Shown one piece after another: positions 31,190-43,230 of a DNA stretch of 64,000 bases (positions are counted from its first letter, which is position 1; each line of letters begins with the position of its first letter). A program made the translations under genes and the position numbers. The DNA is from Fagopyrum homotropicum (taxonomy: Eukaryota; Streptophyta; Magnoliopsida; Caryophyllales; Polygonaceae). Below the pieces are notes generated by a model that saw only the letters and a list, made by a program, of their open reading frames with translations, made no database searches and had not been told where the DNA came from. The stretch is from NCBI GenBank assembly GCA_033239125.1, contig BSWB01000003.1, forward strand, positions 108,520,320-108,584,319, in the 5' to 3' direction.

Positions 31190-32195
31190 TCAAATCTAGC
31201 TCCTGGATTTGTTTCCTATGTTTCCAGGCTTCACACATCTGCATCACACAAAACGTCTATACCCTCCTCCATCATACTAGAACACAAAACTTTCTCAAGA
31301 GGATCTTTAATAAGGAGAGAGCTCACCAATTCTCGAGAATCTTCTTCAACATAGATGTTGAAGATGTCATCTTCCAAAGGCTCTCCCTTCATTGCAGCCA
31401 ATAGTGCAAACTTCACATGATTGCCACCAATGTTGAACTTCAACTTGGCGTTCTTACGATCAACGTTACAACCCGATGTTGCTAGAAATGGTCTCCCGAG
31501 AACGATAAGGATGGGATAATTTTGCGGTAATGTCCAGCACAAAAAAGTCTATAGGTATGTAGAATTTACCTAATTTGATAGGAACGTCCTCCATGATACC
31601 AATGGGACGGGTAATGGAGCGATCCACCATGTATAATGTCATCTTCACGGGCTTGGGTTCTCCAAGGACGACTTTCCACATAGTTCAAGAGGGATGATGC
31701 TCACACTAGCTCTTAGATCACATAGTGCATCATAAGTCACATCCCAACTTGGGTGGGAATGAAAAACGAACCAGGATCTCTCAACTTAGGCGGCCTCATC
31801 TCCTTCATGATTTGAATGAGCTCCAAAGATCTAGAGGTCATTCTTACTTCGCCAAAGTCTTCCAGCTTTCTCTTCCTTTTACAAGATCTCTTTCACAAAC
31901 TTTCCATAGGTGGGCATTCCTAGGATAGCATATATGAAAGGATGTTAATATGTAGCTTATTCGTAAGGTCAAGAAACTTACCAAAGTGCTTGTCTAGATG
32001 TGCCCGCGCCCTTGACTGAGGGAACGGGAGTGGTGGTTTATAAGAAGGAGGTGGGACATAAACTTCAGCTTTTTCTTTCATTTTTTGGGGCTCCATCTCG
32101 GTTGACACCTCGACCGAGGTATTCCTCGTCAGATCGTGGTCCGACCGAGGTACTGGATCTGTAGTCTTCAATCCACTACGTGTTGTGATAGCCAT
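31190..32195 (-). pseudogene. Element C aspartic protease region with Gag tail
   Basis: Holds the Gag tail (TTRSGLKTTDPVPR, PPLPFPQSRARAHLDKHF) and the protease. The catalytic motif is changed to DLRAS (Gly to Arg, about 31705). Several frameshifts (near 31925, 31690, 31530) break it. PRPIGIMEDVP and GRPFLATSG regions are recognisable. The spacer before integrase contains CTCGGTCAAGG-type words. Confidence 0.78.
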
Positions 32196-33653
32196 AACTT
32201 GTGCTTTTGGGTTGTTCTCTGTCCTTCCTGGAAACTTTCCAGGATCTCTTGGCGCTTCATTCGCCTTGTTGAAAAATTGTTATTCTAAGGCTTTTTGTGC
32301 CTTCAAAAATGAATTCATAAAAGTCTTCATATCGTTGAGCTTGATCAATATAGCCTCCAGCACAACGTTCGGTTTCTTGGGTGGCTGGAACGAGCTTGAT
32401 GTAGGCTCCTAGCTTTTCAATGGTGCAGAAGAAGAAGAGGAGGGACTGTTAAGAGCATTGTCACCATGAGAGTAAGGGTTACCGTAATTTTGTTGTAATT
32501 TCCTCTTCCTTGGTATCCAACTTCTTCCTCCTTCTTAGTTTGTGCTACTAAAAGCTCCTTTAATGCCTTGACTTCATTGTTGAGCGAGGTGAGTTGAGCT
32601 GCATTTGATGTTGTATCTTGAAAGCTACTCTCCTTGCTTCATCTCTAAACCTTTGATGGGAATATTTCTCCATGTGTAAAGCTTGCTTTTCTATGAAATC
32701 CCAAGCTTCATCTATCGGCATATCCATGAAAGTACCGGCAGAAAGTAATTGGAGTTTGAATTGAGTGTCTTCATTTAAACCCTTGAAGTATATCTCCAAC
32801 AACTCGATCTTTGGAATCCCAAGATGAGGGCAATCCAACAAAAGGTCCTTGAACCTTTTTCATGACTTGGACAAACTTTCTTTGTCTTTCATGATAAAAG
32901 CATTGATCTTGCCCCTCAATTCAGCGGTCTTTGATGTGGGAAAGAACTTAGTAAGAAACTCCGTTGTCATCTCTTCCCAAGTGTTGATTTTTCCAGCTTG
33001 AAGAGATTAATACAAGCAAGCGCCTTGTCTTTCTATGAGAAGTAGAAAGGCCTTCACTTGTAATTGTTGTTCTCCACTCTTGATGGTCTCAAAGTTTCCA
33101 TCAGAATCTCATAGTTTTGTAAATGCTGATGTGGAGATTCTCTCTCCAAACCTCCAAATTGACATTGTCGAATCATGGTTAGAACTTGAGGTCGAAGTTC
33201 ATAATCATGCTAAGCTGGATCTCCTAGATTGACTCCTGGACCCCGCACTTGTTGATTCGGGTCCATCCTCTAACCTAGGGGTTGTGGAACTCCAACAAAA
33301 AGAACATCTCGGTCTACCATGGCTGGCATTCGAGGTGGTTGGTGTATATCGGCTGATGCAACTAGGGTTGGCCCCTGCCTTCGAAAAGCAACAAGGACCG
33401 GTCGAGGTATGAACTGAGCTCGTAGAACAGCCATATCAGCTTCAATCCCTTCAGTTCTTCCACGAGTCTCGTCTCACTCTCGCTACAATTCTTCTTTACT
33501 GAGGCGAATTTGTTCCAATGCCTCCTTCATTTCGGCTTCAAGATCTCGATTATCTTGATCGGCCATCTTAGCTTCTTTCAATCTTCTTTAGTATGTCTTT
33601 TCTAGTTCGGGATCGTAGGGAACAATTTCCTTTCCAGCACGAGTTCCTCGCAT
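32196..33653 (-). pseudogene. gag: Element C Gag
   Basis: Starts MRGTRAGKEIVPYDPELE with a stop after about 22 codons. The Gag core is decayed; the best stretch is the DCPHLGIPKIELLEIYFKGL region (32841-32560), and the Asn-rich tail is shortened. It is homologous along its length to Gag of element D, with multiple frame breaks. Confidence 0.75.
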
Positions 33654-33754
33654 AAACCTAAGGAAAGATCTTGTGAAATCACTTAAGTAAAGTAATCAAT
33701 AGAAACAAGGGCAGCAGCCCCGAAAGACAACCGAAACCGGACATGGTCTTGACC

Positions 33755-33773
33755 AAGTCCCAGGCAACGACGC
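33755..33773 (-). other. Decayed primer binding site of element C
   Basis: The minus strand reads TCGCGTCGTTGCCTGGGA, recognisable as the Asp-type primer site with several substitutions. Confidence 0.65.
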
Positions 33774-33781
33774 GAAAAACT

Positions 33782-35494
33782 TGTTTGCTCCAAAAGGTGT
33801 GTGCAAGCTTTAATATATATACCAAGAATAATTGCAAATAAGAGAACCCGCAGTGTATGGATCGATTGTAATAAAAGAAAGAATTCCAAGGTCGAACACA
33901 AGGACTATGGTGAAACAAAGATCGGTAATTCAGGTTGTCAATTAAAAACAAGCAACAAAGCAAAGGTATCAAAGATGATGTAATAATCAGGTAAAGAGAA
34001 TGCGGATTCTAGATATTAAAGCATCCAATTGTGGTTCCGAGTCAAGATCTCAAAATATAGCGTGGACAAAGCTGAGGTTTGCAAAGGGAAGGTGTTTCTA
34101 AGGTGGGAATAGATTACTGGGTAAGTCTCACTACTCACCATCCCAAACCAAAGATCCTCTTACCGGGTAAGTCTCAAGGTACTAAGGAGAGGAACTATAA
34201 TCTCAAACAAACATATCACCCTAGGGAATAGAATCAACCTTTACCGGGTAAGTCTCATGCTAACTCTCAAAGATGGGTTGAAGGCACACTCAAACACCAA
34301 TAAAAGATAAACCTTTATAACCTACACTCATGATCTTGGGAACACAAACAAAGGAATCATCGGGTATGTCTCATCCTGGACTTGCGTTGAACCAAAAAAG
34401 GTATAACAAACATAGGATTTGGCAAACTGAAACCTCAACTCAGATAAGGATCAGGAAAGGGCTCGCCTCACTCAGTTTATGTACCATCTGGGTCGAGATG
34501 TTCCACGACTGACCGAGGTGTTCGTCGGTTAAGGTAAAAGCTCGAGCTTTCAGGGTCCACTTGGGTAAAGGCTTATTCTTTCATCGTCTTTCCCACAAAC
34601 TTCTGTCAATCACCCTAGAATCCCATAAAGAACTTAGCCAACAATCATGATGAAATCAATAATAAGATATATAAAAAAAGTATCAATATTCAAACAAGAA
34701 ATCCTAAACACAAAGGTCTCAATAACTCAATCAAATAAACAATCAAAATGCGTTCCTCAATCACAATCAGAAAAGACAACAAACCAAACCAAACTAAGAA
34801 AATCTTACAACTTCCTTCAACCTTCCTTCAAACTAGCTTCCTTCCTTCCTTGATCTTCAACCTTTCAAACTTCCTTCCAAACTCTGGAGAACTGAAGCTC
34901 CTCGGTCTCCCTCTTTCCGAGATAATTTAATTCTAGAAAATCCATCTTCTTATATAGGAGAATCACCTTTCTAAGATAAAATATCTTTAAAGGTAATTTC
35001 CTTCTTTAAAATATCTTCCAATCTTCCAAATAAATCAGCCAATAAGATATTCTTCCTTCTAGAAAATCATCCTAAATTATGAAAAATTCATTTTCCAAAA
35101 ATAGAAGATCTCAGCAAAAAAAAAAAGATCTCGTGGTTGTTATAATATTCGCCTCGGTCCAGCCTGTCCTCAAGATCACCTCGGCCGAGGTGGCATTGTA
35201 GCCAACCGAGGTGAATCTCAACTACGTGTTAATCTCTCTCATTTGGTGAAAAATTAATCTTCCATCTCTTTTCCATGGTTCCTGAGCTTTTCTTATAGCT
35301 CCTCAATGCTCGAGAATGTAGCTCCAATGACTCCATAGCTTCCTTAGCTCCATTTTGTTCCAAAATGTGCCATTTTCCTACAATTACAACGAAACTAGGT
35401 GTAGACCTCGATTCTCGCAAATGTACACAAAACAAAATAATGATCAAAGAATCTACATCCATACATGCAGATTTATGAAGATAAAACGTCTAGA
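33782..35494 (-). repeat. 5' LTR of element C (outer end truncated)
   Basis: Begins TGTTTGCTCC and parallels the D LTR, including ACCGGGTAAGTCTC phrases, a minus-strand TATA (about 34950), words at about 34490-34530 and CACCTCGGCCGAGGTGG at about 35175. Similarity stops around ATAAAACGTCTA (35481-35494), so the last about 35 bp are missing. Confidence 0.82.
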
Positions 35495-36480
35495 TCAAAG
35501 CAGCTAACCTTGCTAAAAGTTGGTTACTCTAATGACGGCTTACCCCCCACAAGGACCTCCCTCTAAATGGTCGTACCATCCCTCCCATCATCGGAGAGAA
35601 GATCATGGCCCTCATTCACAACTTCCAGATCGCCCTCACCACCGGTCTCACTATTGTCTAAGGTCGAAGTGGTCGGTTTACTAGGTTTTTTTGGGTGTTC
35701 TCCCGTCCAGATGGAGGCTTTGAGATCCTGAAAGGGAGGGAACCAGGCGCTAAAGTATCGATCTTGGTGATCGTCGTGTCCGATGTGGACAAAGCGTACG
35801 TCCCCTTTGTTCCTTTATTGATCTCGCCAGCGTCGGGATGAACAGTAGCATGCACCCCATCAGAACTCAACAAAGCGGATGTCCCCTTTGCGCCAGCCAC
35901 AGTTGAGGATAAAGCGTGTGTCCCATTTGTTTGCGATAGAGTATGTTGGGCGCCTCTAACAAGATTAGCGCTTGTCCCAACGTTGTCGGTTTTGTCTCTG
36001 ACACCATTAGACATGCCATCTGGCACTAGTAGTGTGTTGGCCTTGTCAAAACTTGTCGTTGACTCTTGTAAAGCGCCATGCTTTGCACCTCCCGTACCAG
36101 CCTTATCCTTAGCCGTTGTCTGCTAGTTCTCCACGTCAAGCGCCTGGGCCTTTGCTTTCAAAGCCGGCGAAGACACCCCTTCACCACCAGTGCCCGCCAT
36201 GCCATCCCCGACACCAAATTTGGATGGAGATTTCTTTTTCTTGGCCATGGCGACTTGCGCCGCCAAAAACCCTAGTTCGAAGCCTTCAACATTGGAACTT
36301 GTTAACACAGTTTGGTCTAGGGAATGATTGTACACACATCCACAGACCAAGAGAAGAGATTATCGGTATGAATCGAGAAGAGTCACAACAAAAAGGAGTG
36401 AACTTGTGTGAGAACGAATGCCGAAGCCTCACATCGCCCACGAATCGCCTAGAGAGAGAGTTCTAGAGAGAGAAGCGTAT
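35495..36480 (-). pseudogene. Unassigned decayed coding fragment with CT-rich leader
   Basis: Read on the minus strand it has a CTCTCTCTAG-rich leader (36440-36480), a start context with MAKKKKSPSKFGVGDG (within 36350-36123), a stop, then a Ser/Thr/Ala-rich frame 36026-35658 (NGTHALSSTVAGAKGT). After a shift an acidic stretch (DLEVVNEGHDLLSDDG) runs to about 35575. This could be the N-terminus of a LINE ORF1 or of a host gene. I recognise no domain. Confidence 0.35.
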
Positions 36481-36685
36481 TGAGAGCCCTTTCACATGTT
36501 ATTTCCATCATTTCTATTAGGTGATGGTATGACCGCATAGTCTCCATTGGGAGGTGATCATGCCAAATAACACTATTTTACTCCAATATGGACTTGAAGT
36601 ATTGGAACCTTAGGTGTTTCATTGATACAGAAAACTACTTGTTCTTTTTATGTATATAGCGTTTGTTCAAGCTTTTCGGCAATTC
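36481..36685. other. Short non-coding spacer
   Basis: AT-rich sequence between the two coding fragments. Nothing recognised. Confidence 0.4.
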
Positions 36686-36910
36686 CTAAAGATTCTCCAC
36701 AAATAAGTATTTAGCTTTGTTCTTGGATGAGATGGCAAAGGAACACGATTTTTTTGCCTTCTCTTGTGGAGTGACATCATTGCTATTTACAATTGTCTGT
36801 TCAAGGTCATTCGCCTTTAGATGGGCTAGAACATCTACCTTCCATTCATGGTATTTTTGGCCTAATACTTCAAGGATGTCAAATTCATTTTTACCAATAT
36901 TTGTCATTTG
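36686..36910 (-). pseudogene. Copia-type Gag N-terminal fragment (UBN2-like)
   Basis: MTNIGKNEFDILEVLGQKYHEWKVDVLAHLKAN-type sequence (first about 60 codons). It resembles the start of plant copia Gag proteins (a Gly-x-x-Tyr-x-x-Trp motif and a DVTPQEKAK segment). No other part of such an element is recognisable beside it. Confidence 0.5.
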
Positions 36911-37699
36911 GATACTACAAAAGAATTATAACTTATGTCATTATTAATTATGTATGAATTTATAAGTCATGAATTAATAAATTAATGTGTAAGGTACTTT
37001 CTTAGGCATGTAGATATCATGTAGAAGTTTTACACAAATTTTTAAGGAATGCGTGTAAAGTGTTAATAGGTGACCTATGCCAAAGTGATAATCATATAAG
37101 AAAAATAAGTGTTATATCGTGTGACATAACTAAGAAATCATACGGATAAATCAGTTTTACAAGAAAAAGAAACTAAATTTGGTAATTTTACACCTTTAAT
37201 CTTCATCTATCCATTTTACTTTCTTTTAGTGTCCTTATATTCTCCCTACTTTACTCCTCATCTCCATATTCGATCAAGAAAATACTCTTGTCCATGGCCG
37301 ATGATGATATTAGTTGTGGTTTATTCTTAACAACGATCAATTTTTAATCGAGCTTTTCATTTGTCTTGTCCTAATTTACATCATCATCATAATCATTATT
37401 TTGGTGGGAAGTCTTCGTTCGTAATCCAAGTGGTGAAAGAAAGAAATTTAATGTGGGGATTTGTCAAAAGAGGTAAGCAAATATCAATTTTGTTTGTATC
37501 TTAGCGGGAATCCAAAAACATGATTTTGTTTTGACAATTTTTTTAGATCTTATGAAAAAATGAGGAGTTTCTGATGTAGAGGTTTCTACATTTGGGCAAC
37601 TACAAAATATACTCCTCAACTTGGTATATGTTCTAAAAACTTGAGTTTATGATATGGGAGATCTCATAAAGAAAACTACATAGCATAATTGATCATTAA
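36911..37699. other. AT-rich unassigned stretch
   Basis: No supported frame, repeat or element end was seen, apart from a possible diffuse beginning of LTR H at its right edge. Confidence 0.4.
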
Positions 37700-39004
37700 A
37701 TTTATATCCAAATAGTTCAAAACCTTCCCCGCAAGGATACGGGAACGGGTGTAGTATATTCGGGTATCGAAATCACAAGGATCACGTCTGATTTGATAGA
37801 TAGCAACAATTAATTATTCTAAGTATAAATAGGGAAGAAGGCAAACAACGATAACAATAGAAAGCAATTTGTATTGTAGAGACAAATAATGGATGGAGAC
37901 GATCTAAAAAAGCATGAATCCCCACTATAATGAATTAAACTAATATTGTATATTTAAGACTAATGAACATTGTTGTGCGAAGAAAGCAAGTAACTATCTA
38001 AAATAGCATTTGACATAGACAAACAAAGACTGTGCTTTCAAACTCGTGTAGCCCTAAATCCGGCGGTTCAACAAGTATAGAAAAACCCTTTAAGAACTTA
38101 GAAATCCGGAAAAGACCAAGAGAAACCTTCACTTGTGGATTTTCCGTTAGAAAACATATAATGACCGGAACTTTGTACGATAGGTAGAATTCCTCGAGGC
38201 AGTGATAAACTAATAATCTCAAAATCAAGTTGTTTTTAATAAATCCAATAAAACGTCATTTGCTTGTGGCTCTTCAGTTGTTTTATCTAAACCAATTATA
38301 AACGTCAAATCATTATAGGGCAAGAGAGCGAGGTGAACCTTTATTCTAAAAGCTATCGGCGGCTAATGGGAATTAGGGCAAGAGAGCGAGGTGTGGATGT
38401 ATGTTCCAAGATGCCTAATCCTAAGGCTTATGCATGCTTTTATAGGAGAAAATCTCGGCGTCTAATATTACACAAAATATTTCAATTCCAAATATAAAAA
38501 TGAACGATATGATTTTCTTCCTTATGGAAGGCCGAGACGTCATAGGGACGGTCGTCTAGATGGATTCCGTCGGGAGGCTTGGAAAGCCATTACACACCTT
38601 TGGGTTAATCCGTCTCGCAACATTTGGTCTTGGATCAACTTTTTTGCTTTGAGATGTCCATCTGCAGTGATGATTGAGGTCTAGACGGCATAGGAAGCCG
38701 TCTCGCAAGCCGTTTGGCTTGTGGTATTGCTCAATATCTTGGATCTTGTCATAAATTGTCTTCAAGGGACTTCGTGTTGCAATTCCTCAGTCATGTAATG
38801 TCTTTTATTCAGCTCTGACTTCAGGGAAGATGTATTTCTTGCAAAATTGAAGCCGGAAATGACTGAAACACAAAAATTCCAAGTTAGATACGGAAATAAG
38901 GAAAGTGGATGCTTTCTGTAAAAAATAGTGATGTATGAGAGAGCAATATGTGTATGAAATGCATGGTTCTATAGCCTATATGATGTTACATTTATCATTA
39001 ATCA
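37700..39004 (-). repeat. 3' LTR of Athila-like element H
   Basis: The right end ATTAATCA abuts a PPT (minus GTATTGGGTATTTT). The left end is not sharp. It contains the LTR landmark GCAAGGATACGGGAACGGGTGTAG, a minus-strand TATAAAAG at 38437-38444, and a cluster of AGACGGC/GCCGTCT words at 38525-38715. It is a separate family from A, C/D and E. Confidence 0.65.
38437..38444 (-). promoter_or_regulatory. TATA box of LTR H
   Basis: TATAAAAG on the minus strand. The GC-rich word cluster starts about 85 bp upstream of it. Confidence 0.5.
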
Positions 39005-39209
39005 AAATACCCAATACTTAAACCATTCTCGTCCACGAGTAAGATCATGTCATATACATAATGTGTAAAAACAAATGAGTGCCTCAACTAGAAGGAAAAA
39101 TACATCTCAAACCGTGTCATCATAGCATCAATCATTGTAAGAGGATAAATAAAGAATCACAGCCATCCAAAACACTCAAGGGTAATGTGTTTTCTCTCAA
39201 TTTCACAAG
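39005..39209 (-). mobile_element. Element H internal 3' region, left of the solo LTR
   Basis: Starts with the PPT and a small CTCG/CGAG stem (39028-39039). It continues after the solo LTR at 41275. Confidence 0.65.
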
Positions 39210-39214
39210 ATGTG

Positions 39215-41269
39215 TGTAATACCCCGAATCTGCGGGATATCGGATTGCTACGGGCGAGACCACACAATGAGTCCCAACACTTAGCCTGACAACAATCTCA
39301 CCAGACCTTTCCAACATGGCACAAATAAAGGCGTGAAACTCGAAAACGTCTATAATGTATGCAAGACATACAAGTAAACAGTACAACGCGGAAACTCAGC
39401 CGAGTCCTAAAACTACACAAAAGCTCCACAATACATAAATCCGAAAACGTACATCAATCCATAATCCAACATAAGCAAAACAATGATAATAAAACCCAAA
39501 AACGCCCCCGTCCTACGATGTGAGGCAACCCTCGGCTGTCCACTCCTCCGCCTCACTCGGCGGCATCCCTAACCTGTGGGGCATCTACACAAGCGGTTTA
39601 AAACCGTTAGCTATATTCGAAGCATTGAAGACATGGTAAAGGCGCATACACACTCATATATCACACATCACATAATCATGCTCCACAAACAAGTCTGATT
39701 ATTATCTTTATTTATTTGGTCGTATCCCGTCCTAGTTTCACTTAGTTTTGTGACACGAGACCACCGTGGTCCCGCCTCGGTCCGTACTTACCGGCATGGA
39801 ACGGTACGGATGCCTCCGCCGTCTAACCAGCACGGGCTAGTCGCCGAGAACGTCCTAGACTCTCGGAAGATCTAGGCAGATGATATCACCGCTCGTAATC
39901 ATACACTTGGGCCAAAATATATATACATAAATATCGGTGGTCCTATTACCGGTTTAGTTGATATAACAAAAGAGAGAATCACACACCACCAAGCACACAA
40001 TGAATCTAATACATCAAATACGGCTAAGTAAGTTCAGACTCTTACCTCGTCTCTCAACTCACAACACTTTAGCTTCCTTAGTGAGGAAGCACACAACCTA
40101 CTCATACATGAATACAGTCATCAACACAAGGCCACACTCATGAAGTCATAGACTCCTATCTAGTGATCTAAGTAAGATCACCCAACCCTCAAACTAGGAA
40201 AGCATCCTAGGATCCAAGGTACTCAAGACACTCTTAACAAGCAAGGGAAACCCACAACAGCCTATACAACATATGGGCATGATCAACATCTTAGGAGAGT
40301 CAATCTAGCCTAGAAGAATTCAACATGCTCAAACACTCAAGATCATCACTCGCATCAAGCTATAAGGGTTGCAAGGATAGAAACCACTATATGGCATTCT
40401 CATAAGTCTTAGGTCCATCCTAAGCATGCTTCTAACTAGGTATCAACATAAGGTCTAAGGAAGGAACGAAGAGGAAGGGCGGGAGGAACCTACTGGTGAA
40501 GAAAACGCAGCCGCGGAAGCAAACTAGCGCCCCGACGGAAGCTGTCACCGCCCCCAGCGGAACCCTGGAGCCGCCCCTGCGCCTGGTAGCCGCAACTACG
40601 GTGGCTCTGGCCGCCCCTGCAGTGGCCTTGATGCGCCCCTGCACCTCTGTGATCCGCCCCCGCGGTCGAACAGCAGAAACTCCGCCTTCTTCGTTTCTAC
40701 GACTGGTTCTTTGCTCCAGGTGCCTCCTTCTCTTGCTGGGCCTTTTTCCAAACTCCCACCACAGGTCCTAGCTTCTTCCCCACGACCTAAACGAGCTAAA
40801 GGAAGGGACATGCAAAGGTTTACAAGATCTCCCTTCAAAAGCTTCTTCCATAGCCATGGAGGTGAAGAGGAGAGGAAGAAGGGATGAACTAGCGGCAAGA
40901 TGAAGAGGGGAAGAGATAGCTTACCACAACATATCCGGACCTCCAAGGCTGCAGCTTCCCACACCACTCTTCCAAGAAGAAAGAAGAAGAGAGCAACAAG
41001 GGAGAAGAAGTGGAAGAGGGAAAAGAACGTGAAATGGGAATGGGGAAATGGGGAGAGGGAATAATGAGGCTGACAAAGTGGTGAGAATACCCAAGGGTCA
41101 GCAGCTCCCTTTGTCCCCTCACTTATCTTCCCAAGGTCGGAAAGCAAAAAGGACCCTCATCCCGCGTAAAAACTCGTACTCAGCAAACGTGCCTGCGAGA
41201 AATAAGCCGCTGACGCGGAAAAGGTCGAAAACACCGCGAGTTCCGGAAATAAAATTTCCGGATGTTACA
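39215..41269 (-). repeat. Solo LTR, Tekay/chromovirus-like
   Basis: 2055 bp with inverted ends TGTAA...TTACA, and ATGTG directly repeated at 39210-39214 and 41270-41274. There is no internal region. On the minus strand it starts TGTAACATCCGGAAATTT, close to the LTR start of element F (TGTAATATCCGGAATTTT). It contains the CCGCCCCTGC-type word repeated at about 40545-40665, and the phrase around 39740-39850 (cacgagacc...ggtacggatgcctccgcc) typical of this LTR group. The reading frames in its GC-rich part are not considered genes. Confidence 0.88.
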
Positions 41270-41274
41270 ATGTG

Positions 41275-42800
41275 TTTTTGCATCTATCACTAATTACTCA
41301 AACTCATCAGATATAAAAAGATCTTACCATAAGCTTGTCAAGATGTTCTCAAGGTCCACTACTTATCAAATGAAACTAAAATGCAAAATAAATATTATGA
41401 TGTGTTTTATAAGGGTGTAATGGGGATGCGGGATATGAAAAGGTGTTGTTGGTACGGCAAAAAGTACGTCAAAATAGAAGTTAATATCCGGGATATTGAA
41501 TCCTTATAACTCAAAACATCTTAAATGCATCACAACTTCACACTTTTCTTCATAATTTGTACTCCTTCATAAACCATAACACTTTGCTCTTTCTAGAACT
41601 TGATATCTCTTTCACGGATAAGCTTTTCTTCACTTTTCAACCAATCATTATTTATTTGTTGTTGCATAATTGGTGGGAACTTTTTGTCCTCTCCACCAAA
41701 TATGAAAATATCTTCAATAAGGATAATATGTATCCAAACTTGCACATTTTCTTCATGTTTGCACTTTCACACTTGAAGGGAACACCCCATACTTGATTTC
41801 TTCATTTTTCTTCTTCAATCACAACCCCAGATAGGGTCAAATAAGGGTATACACGACTGTGAGGTATTTTTGAGGGGAACCAAGGAAGGGAAAATAAGGG
41901 CAATAAGTGGTTAATAGAAGGGAAACGTATATAAGGGTGAAAAGGTCACATAGGCTTATCAAAGAGGACCTCAATGATTTTAAATATCACATCATATAAC
42001 ATCAAGTGAACATGTAGTTTTAAAAGAGAGTCAATGACAAGTTCTAGAAGAAACTAAACATGTTGAAGATCACACAATAATAAGAATGAAATGACACATG
42101 AAAATGCATGTCCATAGGTTAGAGCGCTCACAAGGGTTATGTTTGGTGAAGCTAATCATCAATAATCATCCAAAAACTCATGCTCATAAACAATAACAAG
42201 ACGTAGTAATCAAAGTATCGTTGGCAAGTTAAGGGTAATAGCATGAAATATTCCAATTTCTAGAAGTAAGAATGATGAGAACCGACTCAATCTAAACTAA
42301 ATGCAATATTTTTATGGTTTTTGGTTTATGAATGCATGTGGAAAGGGCAAAGAATTAAGAAAAGGAAAAAAGGAACAAAAATAAATGTGTGACAAGAAAA
42401 GAGAAACATGATATGCGAATGTGAGTATAACACCCCATACTTAATTACATTGTCCTCAATGTGAAATATAAGGAAAATAAAAACTCACAAAGCGATGCAA
42501 TGCGTAAGGTGGTAGGGAAGGAGAGGTGGTAAAATGGTGGAATGTTATTGAAGCCTTTGCATTCCACTATTTGTAACCTTTGAATCTTCAAATATACCTA
42601 TTTAAACCAAAACAAATAGCCGTCAATCTTGAAAAAGGGAAAAACAAAGGGAAAAGGGAAAGAAAGTTCTAATTCATGGGTTGCCTCTCATGTAGCACTT
42701 GTTCTTGTCATTAGCTCGACCCATGTGACTTAGTTCGGTGGGAAACCTTCTCCGTCACAAATGGAGGTGTAGGTGAGGTGGGCGTCAGCGGAGCGAGGAA
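41275..42800 (-). mobile_element. Element H internal 3' region, right of the solo LTR
   Basis: Non-coding, AT-rich. It contains PPT-like ACACCCCATACTT twice (about 41781 and 42430), the second beside ACATTGTCCTCAATGTG. Near 42680 is the post-pol motif GGGTTGCCTCTCATGTAGC. This parallels the 3' region of element A. The pol part itself is not present. Confidence 0.6.
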
Positions 42801-43230
42801 AGTGTGTTGGGACAAAAAGGAGTCTTTTGTATCTCATTGGAAAATTCTACCTCAATATTATATTCAAATGATCTAGAGTTCAAATCCCCTTTCTACTTGT
42901 TCTTTACCTAACCCCCCGCTTTTATCCCATTGGACATTGAATTTCTTTTGAATGAGAAGAAAGACGACCAAAATGGTGAAGAGATGATATGGACACGAGG
43001 GGCTTCCTAGCCACTTTTTGAGGCTATATGTGGCTATAGGTTGTTGTTTTATGTTTGGCATGTCACGCATACATGGTTGGGCATGTGCACTTTTTCTCTT
43101 GGTTTGTAGCCGACAACCATGGCTTAGCCACGGAATTGGCATTTTAAATTTCTTTTACTTTCTTTGAATTCACCAGCATTCCGTTCAAGTAAAGCTTGTT
43201 GAATCTCTCCAGAAATTCTCCGAAGTCATT
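42801..43230. other. Unassigned boundary region between H and E
   Basis: The two elements face each other here in opposite orientation. No coding sequence or clear element end was found. Confidence 0.35.

Larger units (their letters stand above)
25722..35494 (-). mobile_element. Element C, proximal part (right of insertion D)
   Basis: From high to low coordinates: 5' LTR (33782-35494, outer end truncated), decayed primer site, gag, protease, integrase (RT and RNase H missing, as in D), block X1, ORF1 copy 1, 3' block Y1. At about 27001 it runs into a second pol-end, X2 and ORF1 copy 2. The segment from the integrase C-terminus to block Y is therefore repeated in tandem. Confidence 0.82.

Noticed and set aside
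40432..41147. Frames of 70-183 codons in the GC-rich part of the solo LTR
   Set aside because: They lie wholly inside an LTR bounded by TGTAA/TTACA and a target duplication, and show only biased composition.
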